Assembly: GCF_021130785.1 (NCBI RefSeq)
Contig: NC_060211.1
Span: 20,879,001-20,943,000, forward strand
Direction of reading: 5' to 3'
From: Homalodisca vitripennis
Taxonomy: Eukaryota; Arthropoda; Insecta; Hemiptera; Cicadellidae
Length of the DNA: 64,000 nucleotides
Shown in pieces: positions 27,901-36,135 of the stretch (the first letter of the stretch is position 1; each line of letters starts with the position of its first letter). A program made the translations under genes and the position numbers. Under the pieces are notes generated by a model. It did not search any database. It was not told the DNA's origin and saw only the letters and a program-made list of their open reading frames with translations.

Positions 27901-30900
27901 GGTCGTTGTACACAGCCTCTTCCACTTTTGTGAGAGAAAGGATATGGGAGAGTATGAGAAAGAGAGGATTGCGTGAGGGAATAGTAGTAAGAATACATGT
28001 AGATATGTTCCTTAATTTTAACATGCTTAGACATATTCCAATCCTATAAAGTATTTTTTTTTTTTTTTACAAAACATGAAACAAAGTATAGTAAATAAGA
28101 AGAAAGAAATAAGAATAAACAGGAAGAAATGAAAAACTAGAAATTCACTTCATGAATACTAAAAAACTCTGTTAGATCATAAAAAGGATTCCTCAGTAAC
28201 CAAGTATACAATTTAGCTTTGAAAATGTTTGTTGGATACTTATCAACTACATTTCTTAATTTGTTATAAATCTTTTGAGAAGTTAAAATGTGACTCTGCT
28301 GTGTTTTGCTTAACCTACAGTGTACTATTGCAATGTTGTTTTTATTTCTGGTATTGTAGCTATGTATGTTGCTGCCAAAAGTGAGAGCTGGAATATTTTT
28401 CAGGATGTATGAAACCGAGTCAAAAATATACAAATTAATAACAGTTTGCAGCTCTAGTTCAATAAAAAGTGGTTTGCAATGGTCCAATGGATTTGCTTTA
28501 GTCATTATTCTAATCACCTTCTTTTGCAGGATGAGAATGTCATTAATTCTAGTGCTATTGCCCCATATTACAAGACCGTATCTAATTATAGATTGGAAAA
28601 AAGGCATAGTAGGCAGATTTTACATAGCTTTCAGGCACACAATTCATTATTCGTTTAAGAAGAAAAATTACTCTTGATAACCTTTTGGAAATATATTCAA
28701 TATGAGAGGTCCATGTTAAGTTATTGTCAATAAATAGTCCTAGAAATTTAACACAAGAAAAGAAATCATTGGTTATGTCGGATGGAGGGATTTGCCTTAA
28801 GCTGAATAAAATGTTTTGGGTTTTGGATTCATTCAATAAAAAACCATTTGACCTGAACCACAATGAGGCTTCGGTAAATGTTTTATTTACAAGGTCTTGT
28901 AGTGTGTTAAAGTTTGTGTGAACATTTAAGAAAGTTGTATCATCTGCGTATAATAAATATTTTGCCTTTATAGCACTAGGGAGGTCATTTATATGAATTA
29001 AGAATAGAAGGGGACCTAATACTGACCCTTGGGGTACTCCATTCTCAATCACTAATTCATTGGACCATTCCCCATTTAAAAACACTTTTTGTTTGCGGTT
29101 TGTTAAATAATCTTTAAGGAACTTGGCTGAAATACCAGTAATAGCATAATAGTTTAGTTTTGAGATTAACTCATCATGTTCAATGCAGTCAAAAGCCTTG
29201 CTCAGGTCGCACAGAGTTACCTGAACAAAGGCCTTATTCTCAAAAGTATTTAGGATTTCCCTAATTAGTGCATCAACGGCATCAATTGTACATTTTCCTC
29301 TTTTAATAATGCGAATTGTGTTGAATTAAGATAGTTGTTACTTTCCAGATAAGCAATGAGTTGATCATGCACTATAATTTCTATAATTTTAGATAGTACC
29401 GGAACAATTGATATAGGGCGATAGCTTTCAGTAAGATTTCTAGACCCTTTCTTAAAAATTGGGCACAGTCTTAACAACTTCAATTCATCAGGAAAAAATC
29501 CATCTCTCATGCATTTATTTATACATATAGTTAAAGGGTTCAAAATTGTATGATACATTTTCTTAATCATATTGTTAGATAAATTAAAAATATCCTTGCT
29601 ATCTGAATTTTTAAGTCTTTTTACTGCTTTGGTAACATCAACAATTGAGATCTCTGTAAAAGTGAAATCATTTTTTACAATTTTGTAACTTTTAACTTTG
29701 CATATTTTTCAACTAATACATAATTTGTGCATTCTCATTTTTTATTATTTATTAATGAAATTTTAGGCCCTTTTCTTACTTATATTTTATAATAATCAAG
29801 AGTTTTAACACATCCGAGTGTTACATGAGTTATGTAGAGTATATCAATGTAAATATTCAAAGCTATTTAAATATCTTAAAAAAAATGCTTAAGCATAAGA
29901 AAAGCCATAATGAAGTAAGTAAAATAGTTGAGGTATAAATGGCATTAAGATCAAAATTATTGGTATCGCTGCAATAAAACTTGGGCACAAAACGCATATT
30001 TTTGCCAGTACTAAAAACGATCCAGCTTGTTCTGTATATTGACAATACATATTCTCATGATCAATCCCAAGAAACAACATTGTTGAGTAAAACTAGTAAA
30101 AGTAAAGTACAACATGTTAATGATAACACAAGCTCAGCATTCAGTATCAGTGAACGAAAGTAGTTGTGCTTGCAAGAAATAAAACAAGACTCGTAACTTT
30201 TTCAAGTTGCCTACAATATGAAAGTAATTAATCCGTCTCATCCTTTCAAACTTACCATTATCATGCAAGTGCTCTTCAGATTTTTTTTCTGCTTTTTCAG
30301 ACCCATACTTTTTTTGGTACTCTTCTTCTTCTTTAGCCTTTAGTTCAGAGTTCCTGAAATATTTCTTGTTTGGTTGCTAGAAGAAAAACCAACATTATAA
30401 TGTTAATGTTTTAAAAATTAACTTGTAGTTATTAGTAGTATATAAGGTTCACTTTGTCAAATCAATAAACACAATTTACAATAAATAAACAGGAGGATAA
30501 TATAGGAATTGGTTAATAATGTGAAACCTTGTATTTTGCCACTCCCGCCATTAACCCTTTGAGTGCTAGAGCATCGCTATTTGCGACTTCTGCAGTAACG
30601 CTTATATTTTATGTAGTATTTATCTAAATTGGCTCAATGACTATACATACGCATTCCAAAGGCTTCAACGTAACTTTTGATGAAAGGTTTTGTTGCATTT
30701 TGGGTAGATCTGATTTTTAAGTCGGTTGTAAAGAGAGCGCGTTCTAGTCGAGTTTAGAATCGACAGTGACACAAACGAGCCTGTTTTGTTTGCGCTGGTA
30801 TTTATTTAACAAATTATTGTAAATATTGAAAGTTTTTAAGTGTAAATGGGTTTGTAGTGTGGGATGTGGGATACTAATCTTCATATTAAAAAAAAAAAAA

Positions 30901-33838
30901 AAAAAAAAGTAAAGAATGTCTTATTTTACCAGGCGAAGTTAGTTAGTTAGTTTTTCCAGGCATATTATTTTGTTTGTGTATATTGTTTTAGTCTGTGTGT
31001 AAGTATAACAATGACTTGACCGTGAGTTATGGTGATTGTAAGCAGCTAGCACTTTACTAAATACATTTCTGTAGTTTTTATGTTTTTTGTGTTTGTTCAG
31101 TGATATTTATAAACAATGAGTCGTAAAAACATTGCTGACAATGAGGATCTAGTATTGCAGGCATTAGATTCAAGCATTAGCAGTGTAGACAATACACAGA
31201 GTGTCAGGTTAGGTTAGAAACTTTCTAGTTTTGTAGCGGTTCATATTTTCATATTTATTTTAGAATTTTACAAAAGCATAAAAAAAGTTTTTTTACGTCT
31301 TTTTGTAAAGAATTAAATAGAGTATAAGATAGCATAACTGAAAATGAAAAAATAAAATATTTCAATAACACTAAGTTGTGTCAAAATAAAAAACAAAATG
31401 TTTTTGCTCATGAAGTTTTTGTTAATGTTTTTTTTTATTGGTATAAAAACGTTAAATTACTAATGAATGTATTATATTTAAAAAGAAGATATATTTATCT
31501 ACAATACAAACAAAAACCCAGGATATTATACCAATAAATAATTTTTTTATGAATTTTTAACCAGACCCTTGCAAAATCAGGCATTTTGGGGGTAGGGTAC
31601 GATAAGCGGACCCAGTGTTTTATATCGAAGAATATAGTCATCGATACCTAATATTCGCATCTCAAATCCTAGACTGTCAATCGATATAAAAGTACCTAAT
31701 AGTCCTCAATAACAATCATATGTTTTAATTTAAATATGAATTACAGTGATTACAGTGATTTATATTATTTACAGTGATCAAACAAATTATTATAACCAAA
31801 ATTAGGAAAACTGAAGACGACCATATTATTACTCCCCACAGTTACAGTTGTTTCTTTCCCACAAATTTCACATAGCCTAATGGGTTTTTCAGTACGAGTC
31901 AAACATGTAGAAGCCACAAAAAAGCAACGTCATGTAGTTTTCTAAAATTGACTGCTATTTTTAATAATCAGAATTACTTATGTAAAATTGAAATATTATC
32001 TTGCGTGTATTATTTTAGAGTGTTTACAGCTGTTGATATAGATTATTGAAGTTAATAGTTCCAAATAATTAATCAGTATCGATTGATTATTTCGATGGTT
32101 ATGATTAAGTAATATTGTTTGCCAATTTCGATATAAAATACTGGGTCCGCTTATTGTACCCTACCCCATTTTGGCTCAGCATTTTATGCATACCATATAG
32201 CAAAATACCGCGGCACACAAAGGATTAAGTACACGGCTACAGTATAATAAGAGGCCACCACCACAATAGAATCATAGTATATCCTTAAAAACAGTAAAAA
32301 GTAACTAAATGTTAAACTGTTTTGTTTGTTACATTTTATAGATACTCATAACAGATAGTTTGGTAATTATCATATTAACGGCCGGGGCGGAAAAATACGA
32401 GTTTTGCGTTAAAAACTTATTGGAATCGTCATATAGAACAAAAAAGTATAAGGTTTGATGGGGTGGAAATGAGAAATAACAAAGTTCTAGAAAATGAAAA
32501 ATTAAATAACTTTTCAGTAATATCTCCATGTTCTACATCCACGTCTAGCGTCACGTGACCTTTTGTGGCCAATGATTGAACCTCGTGATGACGTCATCGG
32601 TTGCGCCGCCATCTTTGTAAACGTAAATGAAAAATAATACAGAAATGAGCAGAATTTTGATCAAAATAAATAATGTTTTTCTTAATTTCGAGAAAAAAAT
32701 TAATTACGAGTGCCTTCGGTGCTGCCCCGCGCTGATGTCAATAAAAGAAAAACATCCCTCGAGATAGTACCTATCAGTAAAATATAAAATACTAGAGGGG
32801 CTGATCAAAAATATAAATTGAAATGTAATGCAAAGGCAATTATGTAAACTAAATAAATCATGAAAAACTCAAATATATAGATGGATCAGAGAACACATAC
32901 CATTAGTGTGTTGGCGGATACAGCTGAGCAGCAGAAAAAAAAAGTCGTCTATCACAACGAAACGTCAAAGTCTCCCGGTTTAAAATCACCACTCGACCGC
33001 ACGACGAACACATACACTCATTTTTTAAAATTCCATGTTCAATTAAAAAAGAGATAATTTCGTTTCGGTTAAAACGTAAACTCTTTACGTGCCCTACGAA
33101 ACACTCCGAAACACACAATTCACTAGGGTTGGTTGAACTAGTGGATGGTTGATTCATCATTGTAAACGCACTCACTCAATCCGACCTACTGAACACAATA
33201 TCTTGTGTAGAACTGACCCATGCCCCGGAGAACTCAGATAACAGGTACGTTATCAGGCTGCTATCAGTCCCGGCCGCAGATAATATTCAAGTAAACAGAT
33301 TATCCAGACACAGCACACAAACTGAACATTAAAACATTAGGAGCTTAACCACTTATCAATATACCCCCTAAAATCATGTTATTTGTCATTTGCACCCCAT
33401 AGTACTATATATATTTTTTGTTCGAACAGGAGGGTGAGCAGAATACGTTGGTAACGTCAAATTCGTGATTTGCCGCCCCGGCGTTTAACTTACTGGTACG
33501 GATAGTTTTTATAAACGTAATTTGTGTCAACATTTTTGTTTATATAGTTTAGATTATCATAAATATGATTCTATTGTGGTGGTGGCCTCTTATTATACTG
33601 CAGCCGGTTGCCACAACAATTAGTAGGCCTACATCAGTTTAAGCAACAGGTTCCTCATCAAAAATAAACCCAAGACTCTAAGGCTAATACAATTAAGATT
33701 CACTGTTATTCACCTGTTATTTTATGTACATTAATATTTAGGACTAGAACTATACAAACTAAGTGAATTACTTACAATAAGATTACTTTCCAGTAACTTC
33801 CTTTTCTTTTTTTCTAATTCTGCCTTCAAAATGTCCAT
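15694..33838 (-). CDS. PRPF18: Pre-mRNA-splicing factor 18 (six exons)
   Basis: This is the second-step splicing factor. It joins the spliceosome with SLU7 and helps position the 3' splice site for exon ligation in the nucleus. Coding exons on the minus strand are 33838-33776, 30376-30256, 26931-26765, 25670-25452, 16576-16364 and 15933-15694. All introns start GT and end AG, and the joined phases give exactly 340 residues; the human protein has 342. Residues 1-60 hold a lysine-rich helix with NKKYF. Residues about 72-110 form the SFM/PRP4-like motif ([15 protein letters not shown]). Residues 190-340 form the Prp18 helical domain, with the near-invariant loop [20 protein letters not shown]. 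The start ATG is the only one upstream of the conserved MDILKAEL N-terminus. The gene spans 18 kb because its introns are full of transposons. No coding damage is seen. Identification is very secure. Confidence 0.97.
16364..16576 (-). CDS. PRPF18: PRPF18 exon 5 (residues 191-261)
   Basis: The acceptor is TTTGTTACAG and the donor is GTAAGCAGT. It encodes helices of the Prp18 domain ([28 protein letters not shown]). It is separated from exon 4 by an 8.9-kb intron, most of which is the LTR retrotransposon. Confidence 0.95.
16676..16870 (+). repeat. Dispersed 'GCTGAGCGTTAGC' repeat copy in PRPF18 intron 4
   Basis: It begins TTGGCTGAGCATTAACAAAG and continues CTGTCTGTCCGCACAATATC, then the 'gaagtttcatttct' block. 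Same family as 1745, 10775, 42770 and 61665. Confidence 0.7.
16871..18178. other. Intron 4 sequence, nothing recognised
   Basis: AT-rich intron DNA up to the provirus. Open frames at 17222-17488 and 17844-18231 have no recognisable motif. Confidence 0.4.
18183..19004 (+). repeat. 5' LTR
   Basis: It begins TGTAATGACTCA and ends GGATATTACA, matching 24272-25086 throughout. Differences are about 15-20 short indels and only a couple of substitutions. Confidence 0.95.
19009..19026 (+). promoter_or_regulatory. Primer-binding site, tRNA-Lys type
   Basis: TGGCGTCCAACGTAGTGG starts four bases after the 5' LTR. From what I know of insect tRNA-Lys(CTT), the complement of its 3' end begins TGGCGCCCAACGTGGGGC. 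The two differ at four positions, mostly distal. Confidence 0.75.
19234..20300 (+). pseudogene. gag region of the LTR element, broken
   Basis: A likely start is ATG at 19234, after a leader of about 200 bases. Several frames are interrupted by stops and shifts. The middle is rich in asparagine, glutamine and charged residues, and 20000-20300 is rich in Asn, Tyr and Arg, as in nucleocapsid tails. No CCHC zinc knuckle was seen. Position between the primer site and the protease is the main evidence. Confidence 0.55.
20330..20760 (+). pseudogene. Aspartic protease region of the LTR element
   Basis: The retroviral-type protease active site is seen as [14 protein letters not shown] (about 20440-20485), in the D-S/T-G arrangement. 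A second strand in another frame follows, with VILGMDML near 20680, the typical flap-to-end I-L-G-x-D motif. A stop near 20537 breaks the frame. Confidence 0.75.
21080..22020 (+). pseudogene. Reverse transcriptase region of the LTR element, broken
   Basis: Motifs in order are [15 protein letters not shown] (about 21290), [10 protein letters not shown] (21405-21430), a [14 protein letters not shown] block (21456-21500), the catalytic box YVDDICII (about 21603-21625), and [14 protein letters not shown] (about 21745-21785). Each lies in a frame broken from the next by single-base shifts. This order and the YVDD box are typical of Ty3/gypsy polymerases. Confidence 0.85.
22030..22420 (+). pseudogene. 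RNase H region of the LTR element
   Basis: The TDAS motif near 22045, then [12 protein letters not shown] (22125-22165), [11 protein letters not shown] (22252-22285) and the end motif [12 protein letters not shown] (22365-22400) follow the usual gypsy RNase H order. Frames are interrupted between 22185 and 22245. Confidence 0.85.
22640..23760 (+). pseudogene. Integrase region of the LTR element, broken
   Basis: A zinc-binding H-H-C-C head is spread over 22700-22840 ([13 protein letters not shown] and SCDKCQRC). The DDE core follows, with [11 protein letters not shown] (about 22905-22935) and [16 protein letters not shown] (about 23073-23120). Distal lysine-rich sequence extends to about 23750. 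Many shifts and stops make it non-functional as written. Confidence 0.8.
24262..24271 (+). promoter_or_regulatory. Polypurine tract candidate
   Basis: TGAGGGGATA directly precedes the 3' LTR; a similar purine run AGGAGGGGATAA lies at 23861. The first has the expected position for plus-strand priming. Confidence 0.6.
24272..25086 (+). repeat. 3' LTR
   Basis: Same sequence as the 5' LTR with short indels, starting TGTAATGACTCAA and ending GGATATTACA. It is followed by the duplicated AAAG. Confidence 0.95.
25452..25670 (-). CDS. PRPF18: PRPF18 exon 4 (residues 118-190)
   Basis: The acceptor is ATCTTTCAG and the donor is GTAAAATCA. It encodes [18 protein letters not shown], then an acidic serine-rich linker and [19 protein letters not shown], which leads into the first helix of the Prp18 domain. 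Confidence 0.94.
26765..26931 (-). CDS. PRPF18: PRPF18 exon 3 (residues 62-117, SFM motif)
   Basis: The acceptor is TTTTCGTAG and the donor is GTAGGTTTG. It encodes the splicing-factor motif, with [16 protein letters not shown] then [16 protein letters not shown], which is also found in PRPF4 and is involved in tri-snRNP or U5 contacts. Ends in phase 0. Confidence 0.94.
27337..27766 (-). repeat. LINE 3' tail and AT-rich tandem repeat
   Basis: The 5' side (27337-27370) is an (AAAT)n tail followed by TGTTTATTGCCATCTTACAA, which resembles the tail at 27767. It is probably another 5'-truncated LINE end on the minus strand. At 27650-27765 a unit of about 25 bp, close to AAACATTAAAATATTATACA ATTA, is repeated four to five times. 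Confidence 0.5.
27767..29700 (-). mobile_element. 5'-truncated LINE (jockey/CR1-like), reverse transcriptase broken
   Basis: The minus strand reads a non-LTR reverse transcriptase from about 29700 down. It has [19 protein letters not shown] (about 29460-29405), [20 protein letters not shown] (about 29040-28980), the catalytic [11 protein letters not shown] (about 28950), and [12 protein letters not shown] (28745). The end has YGLVIWGNS and YNTRNKNN, with the tail FYDLTEFFS before TAG at 28137. Frames break near 29265 and 28590. The 3' UTR ends in an (AAAT)n tail at 27767-27780. The endonuclease and ORF1 are missing. It lies in PRPF18 intron 2 in the same orientation as the gene. Confidence 0.88.
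30256..30376 (-). CDS. PRPF18: PRPF18 exon 2 (residues 22-62)
   Basis: The acceptor is TTCTTCTAG and the donor is GTAAGTTTG. The exon encodes [20 protein letters not shown] and a charged glutamate/lysine-rich linker, and splits the Gly-62 codon after its first base. Intron 1 upstream (3.4 kb) carries the nested piggyBac and TTAA elements. Confidence 0.93.
31116..31217 (+). pseudogene. piggyBac transposase N-terminal remnant
   Basis: This short ORF begins [20 protein letters not shown] and ends 33 codons later. An acidic MSR...L...AL-type start is common in piggyBac transposases. The rest of the gene is deleted. A possible splice donor CAG|GTTAGG near the end leaves open that this was a first exon. 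Confidence 0.5.
31590..32166. mobile_element. Terminal-inverted-repeat MITE with 8-bp TSD
   Basis: It starts GGGTAGGGTACGATAAGCGG and ends with the inverse (one mismatch), with arms of about 41 bp continuing ACCCAGTGTTTTATATCGAA. The flanks carry a perfect 8-bp duplication CATTTTGG (31582-31589 and 32167-32174). An 8-bp TSD fits hAT or P superfamilies. No coding capacity is seen. It is inserted in the piggyBac-derived element, so it is younger. Confidence 0.9.
32540..32620. promoter_or_regulatory. Promoter-like motif cluster inside the TTAA element
   Basis: Within 80 bases there are CACGTG (E-box), GGCCAATGA (CCAAT box), TGACGTCATC (CRE) and GCCGCCATCTTT (YY1 site, inverted). Such a combination is usual in CpG-type housekeeping promoters. 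Whether it drives anything is unknown. Confidence 0.4.
32903..33175 (-). CDS. Small zinc-ribbon ORF, ISXO2/Merlin-like N-terminus (uncertain)
   Basis: The 90-codon frame begins [21 protein letters not shown] helix [18 protein letters not shown] and a second basic strand TFRCDRR follow, giving a C-x2-C ribbon and a lone downstream Cys. ISXO2-like (Merlin/IS1595-type) transposases start with a similar helix and ribbon (x-F-L-x-x-x-G-x-L-x-x-x-x-x-C-x-x-C). Nothing of the catalytic DDE domain follows. It could be the first exon of a captured or deleted transposase, or chance. It lies entirely within the TTAA element. Confidence 0.4.
   Translation of the reverse strand: MSAFTMMNQPSTSSTNPSELCVSECFVGHVKSLRFNRNEIISFLIEHGILKNECMCSSCGRVVILNRETLTFRCDRRLFFSAAQLYPPTH
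33776..33838 (-). CDS. PRPF18: PRPF18 exon 1 (residues 1-21)
   Basis: It encodes the basic N-terminal helix [19 protein letters not shown] and ends in phase 0 at donor GTAAGTAATT. The same N-terminal pattern (M-D-x-L-K-A-E) is typical of animal PRPF18, which fixes the start codon. Confidence 0.93.
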
Positions 33839-35109
33839 ATTTACAAGTGAGGTATAACAGAAATAAGGTTAGTATCAGCTGAGTATTCTTGAACAAAAAC
33901 TGAAATAATGGATTATCCTTACGAATTGCACTCAAACCTAACTGTCAAAAATCGCTACATCCTTGATATACATATTCCTGTTTGCTGTTATTATAAGCAA
34001 CCTTGTTTTGACAAAACAAGTCAAATGTGTGACAATTTATTACGTGAAAACATACACACTACTACACAGTACACAACACAGATGTAAAATAAAATATAAG
34101 ATCACAGACCACCACAGAGAGTATACTGGTTAGCACTGTAGATTATTTTTCATTCTTACTCTATGGAAGAGATCAAAGTATATGACGTATCTACAGACAA
34201 CTTACAGTACAAACGAAGATTCAATAATAGGGCCACAGTAAGGATTGTGTTCTGATTCATGTTCTTACCGCCAATTTTTGCCTATCGACTTAGTTTGTAA
34301 ACGTCGCGTTGACAATCTGCTTTGAGCAATTATGTGTCTAATGAACGGACCTGTGGAGTCTGACCCTTATTCTCCGTCTTGAAAAGTCATGCTCACATCA
34401 TAGTCAAACTTTGGCTAATTTGATATTATTTGGTATTGTTATTAAAAATAATACTATTAATCTAATAAAAAAAGTTTAATCAAACTACTTGTACAGGCTA
34501 GAGGCTTCTCATCAGTATATACATATTATACAACTGTAGTCACATTAAAGTATAATATTCTTGTAAACACACAAATGCGTAGAAAACAGTGATATTATGT
34601 TAACTATGTTTTGTAAACTTTCAGTGTTGTAAGAATTAATTTCAGTGTCATGTCACAAACTACTCTATAGGACAGTCATCGGAAATTTTGTTGCGGGAAC
34701 GATTTTGAACGAATTGTAGAACAAAGAGGACTGCAGCACAGACAGTTGTTTAAAAAGCCGTGATAGACGCCGTTTATAAAATTTGCTGTAATTTTAAGGG
34801 AAGCAACATGTCATCTGAATCTGGAATACATGTGAGGGCGGATGAGTTCGAGAACTCGTGATCACTGTTTGACTTAATTCACATTTTCCGAGAAAACGCC
34901 TCAAATAATGAAGAATGTTGTACAATGGTAAATTTTGTTTTTAAGCACTCAGCTAATAGATAGATATAAACACCAGAAATTTTTAGTCCAAACAAATACT
35001 ATGCGGTAGCATGCAGAAAGTTTAGGTAAGATATTCGATTTTTGACAAAATGATTAGGATATTCTGAGTTGTTATTGAGACGGATATCGTCCTAAGTAGT
35101 TATACCCGG
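33839..35109. other. PRPF18 upstream region, with a possible divergent first exon
   Basis: Upstream of PRPF18 there is no repeat boundary. At 34808-34927 (+) an ATG opens MSSESGIHVRADEFENS, then an in-frame TGA, then SLFDLIHIFRENASNNEECC in the same frame up to a GTAAAT that could be a donor. This may be a broken first exon of a divergently transcribed gene. No family was recognised. Confidence 0.3.
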
Positions 35110-35119
35110 AGTATAGGCC

Positions 35120-35205
35120 GGCGGTTCTGATTGGTCGAGAGGAGGTCACGTGTTCCAAGATGGCGGCTAAGCCCAGCTCCCTGACGTCACCCCCCACCCT
35201 GGCAC
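35120..35205 (+). promoter_or_regulatory. Promoter-like motif cluster
   Basis: GATTGG (CCAAT inverse), CACGTG (E-box), CCAAGATGGCGGC (YY1-type) and TGACGTCA (CRE) occur within 70 bases in this GC-richer patch. The same motif set is found at 32540-32620, though the sequences are not otherwise copies. Confidence 0.4.
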
Positions 35206-35275
35206 AGCCTGGTGGCGAAGATATGAACTATGTAGTCTGGTAGCGTGGAATTAGGGTGCAGAAAGTGTACGGAGT

Positions 35276-35376
35276 CGACGGGTATCGAACCTGGGTCCCT
35301 AGGGTCGTGAGACTACCACGCAGACCACTGGTCCGAGGAGCCTCGTCGAGAAGAAGTGTAATTTTGTACTGTATAA
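35276..35376 (-). repeat. tRNA-like (SINE-like) arm, inverted copy of 37860-37961
   Basis: On the minus strand this reads CTTATACAG, then CTCGACGAGGCTCCTCGGAC and CAGTGGTCTGCGTGG (an A-box-like stretch), then GGTTCGATACC (B box). The order and spacing are those of a pol III promoter in a tRNA. A proper acceptor stem cannot be formed (the 3' side CGACTCC has no partner), so it is a tRNA-derived repeat rather than a tRNA gene. Confidence 0.7.
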
Positions 35377-35603
35377 GACTAAGAGTGCTAGGAGTGTGAC
35401 AATAAAAACAATATGTAGGAAAATGTTTTTTATTGTACAAATTATTCCGACGGTAAGTTGCTCACCCTGAAACAAATTATATTACTATTAATATAAGGAA
35501 ATTAAAATTAATATAAGGAAATAACATAAGACCGGTAATCAGCCTAGCGGTCACTCCTAACGACAACTTCATCCTGAGCTCATATCAGTAATCTGGAAAG
35601 TGC

Positions 35604-35948
35604 ATGCACCCGTGGGATTCCCGTCCGGGAAATCCCGCCCGGTATTCCCCATCATCCGTCATGCGGTTCGCCTATCCTGGAAGTACAGCCGCCCGGTATT
35701 CCCCATCACCCGTCTTGCGGCTCGCCTATTCGGGGAGTACAACCGCTCGGTGTTCCCCATCACGGCGGGTCATACGTAATCTGCCTACACCCAGTGGGTT
35801 GTCTCACGTCCTGGACAGTGTATTATACCCGAGGTTGTTGTATACAACCCGAAGTTGTTGTATAAAACCCGAAGTTGTTTTACTCGGTAGTCAGTTGTTC
35901 TGTGCAAATCCTCTCTCTCTCTCTCTCTCTATACACTTACTGTTATAG
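35604..35948 (+). repeat. 54-bp, 20-bp and (CT)n tandem repeats upstream of the polymerase relic
   Basis: A 54-bp unit starts at 35635, 35689 and 35743 (CCGCCCGGTATTCCCCATCA...). It would encode an 18-residue repeat such as ARYSPSSVMRFAYPGST in the open frame 35604-35948. At 35825-35890 a 20-bp unit ACCCGAAGTTGTTGTATA(AA) follows three times, then (CT)n at 35911-35930. It may be the leader or promoter side of the unit. Translation is unproven. Confidence 0.7.
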
Positions 35949-36135
35949 AATAGTTAATAACGTTATATTATTTAATATAGAGTGTATTATCGCTTACATT
36001 TAGACATAATTTACATTCACATTTACCGTGCATTATTTATGCATTTACTTTAGTTTTATTTCGTTGGTATTATATTGTTAGATATTTTTAATTTAATAAC
36101 ATTATTGAAGTACTTACATTTAGGGTAAGCATTTT

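Larger units (their letters stand above)
30555..32224 (+). mobile_element. piggyBac-derived element (internally deleted)
   Basis: The termini are CCCTTTGAGTGC on the left and, inverted, TCCTTTGTGTGCC on the right. Each abuts TTAA (30551-30554 and 32225-32228), the invariant piggyBac target. The start of a transposase-like ORF lies at 31116, and an unrelated inverted-repeat element has inserted at 31590-32166. The terminal repeats are short and imperfect, so the family assignment rests on TTAA, the CCCTTTG-type end and the N-terminal peptide together. Confidence 0.7.
32379..33484. mobile_element. TTAA-flanked inverted-repeat element with internal ORF
   Basis: The ends CGGCCGGGGCGGAAAAATAC and (inverted) ACGCCGGGGCGGCAAATCAC match over about 30 bases, and both abut TTAA (32375-32378 and 33485-33488). 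This is a piggyBac-like target. The ends do not look like the CCCTTTG-type element next door. It contains a promoter-like cluster (32540-32620) and a zinc-ribbon ORF (33175-32903, minus). Confidence 0.8.
32234..33606. mobile_element. Inverted-repeat element carrying a nested TTAA element
   Basis: The left arm CGGCTACAGTATAATAAGAG, continuing GCCACCACCACAATAGAATC AT (32234-32275), is matched in inverse at 33565-33606 with one mismatch (A/G), a 42-bp terminal repeat. No target duplication was seen outside it. Most of its interior is the TTAA-flanked insertion at 32379-33484; removing that leaves an element of about 265 bp. Confidence 0.8.

Noticed and set aside
35276..35376. A real tRNA gene on the minus strand
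   Set aside because: A and B boxes are present, but the acceptor stem cannot pair and the T stem is imperfect; it is kept as a tRNA-derived repeat.
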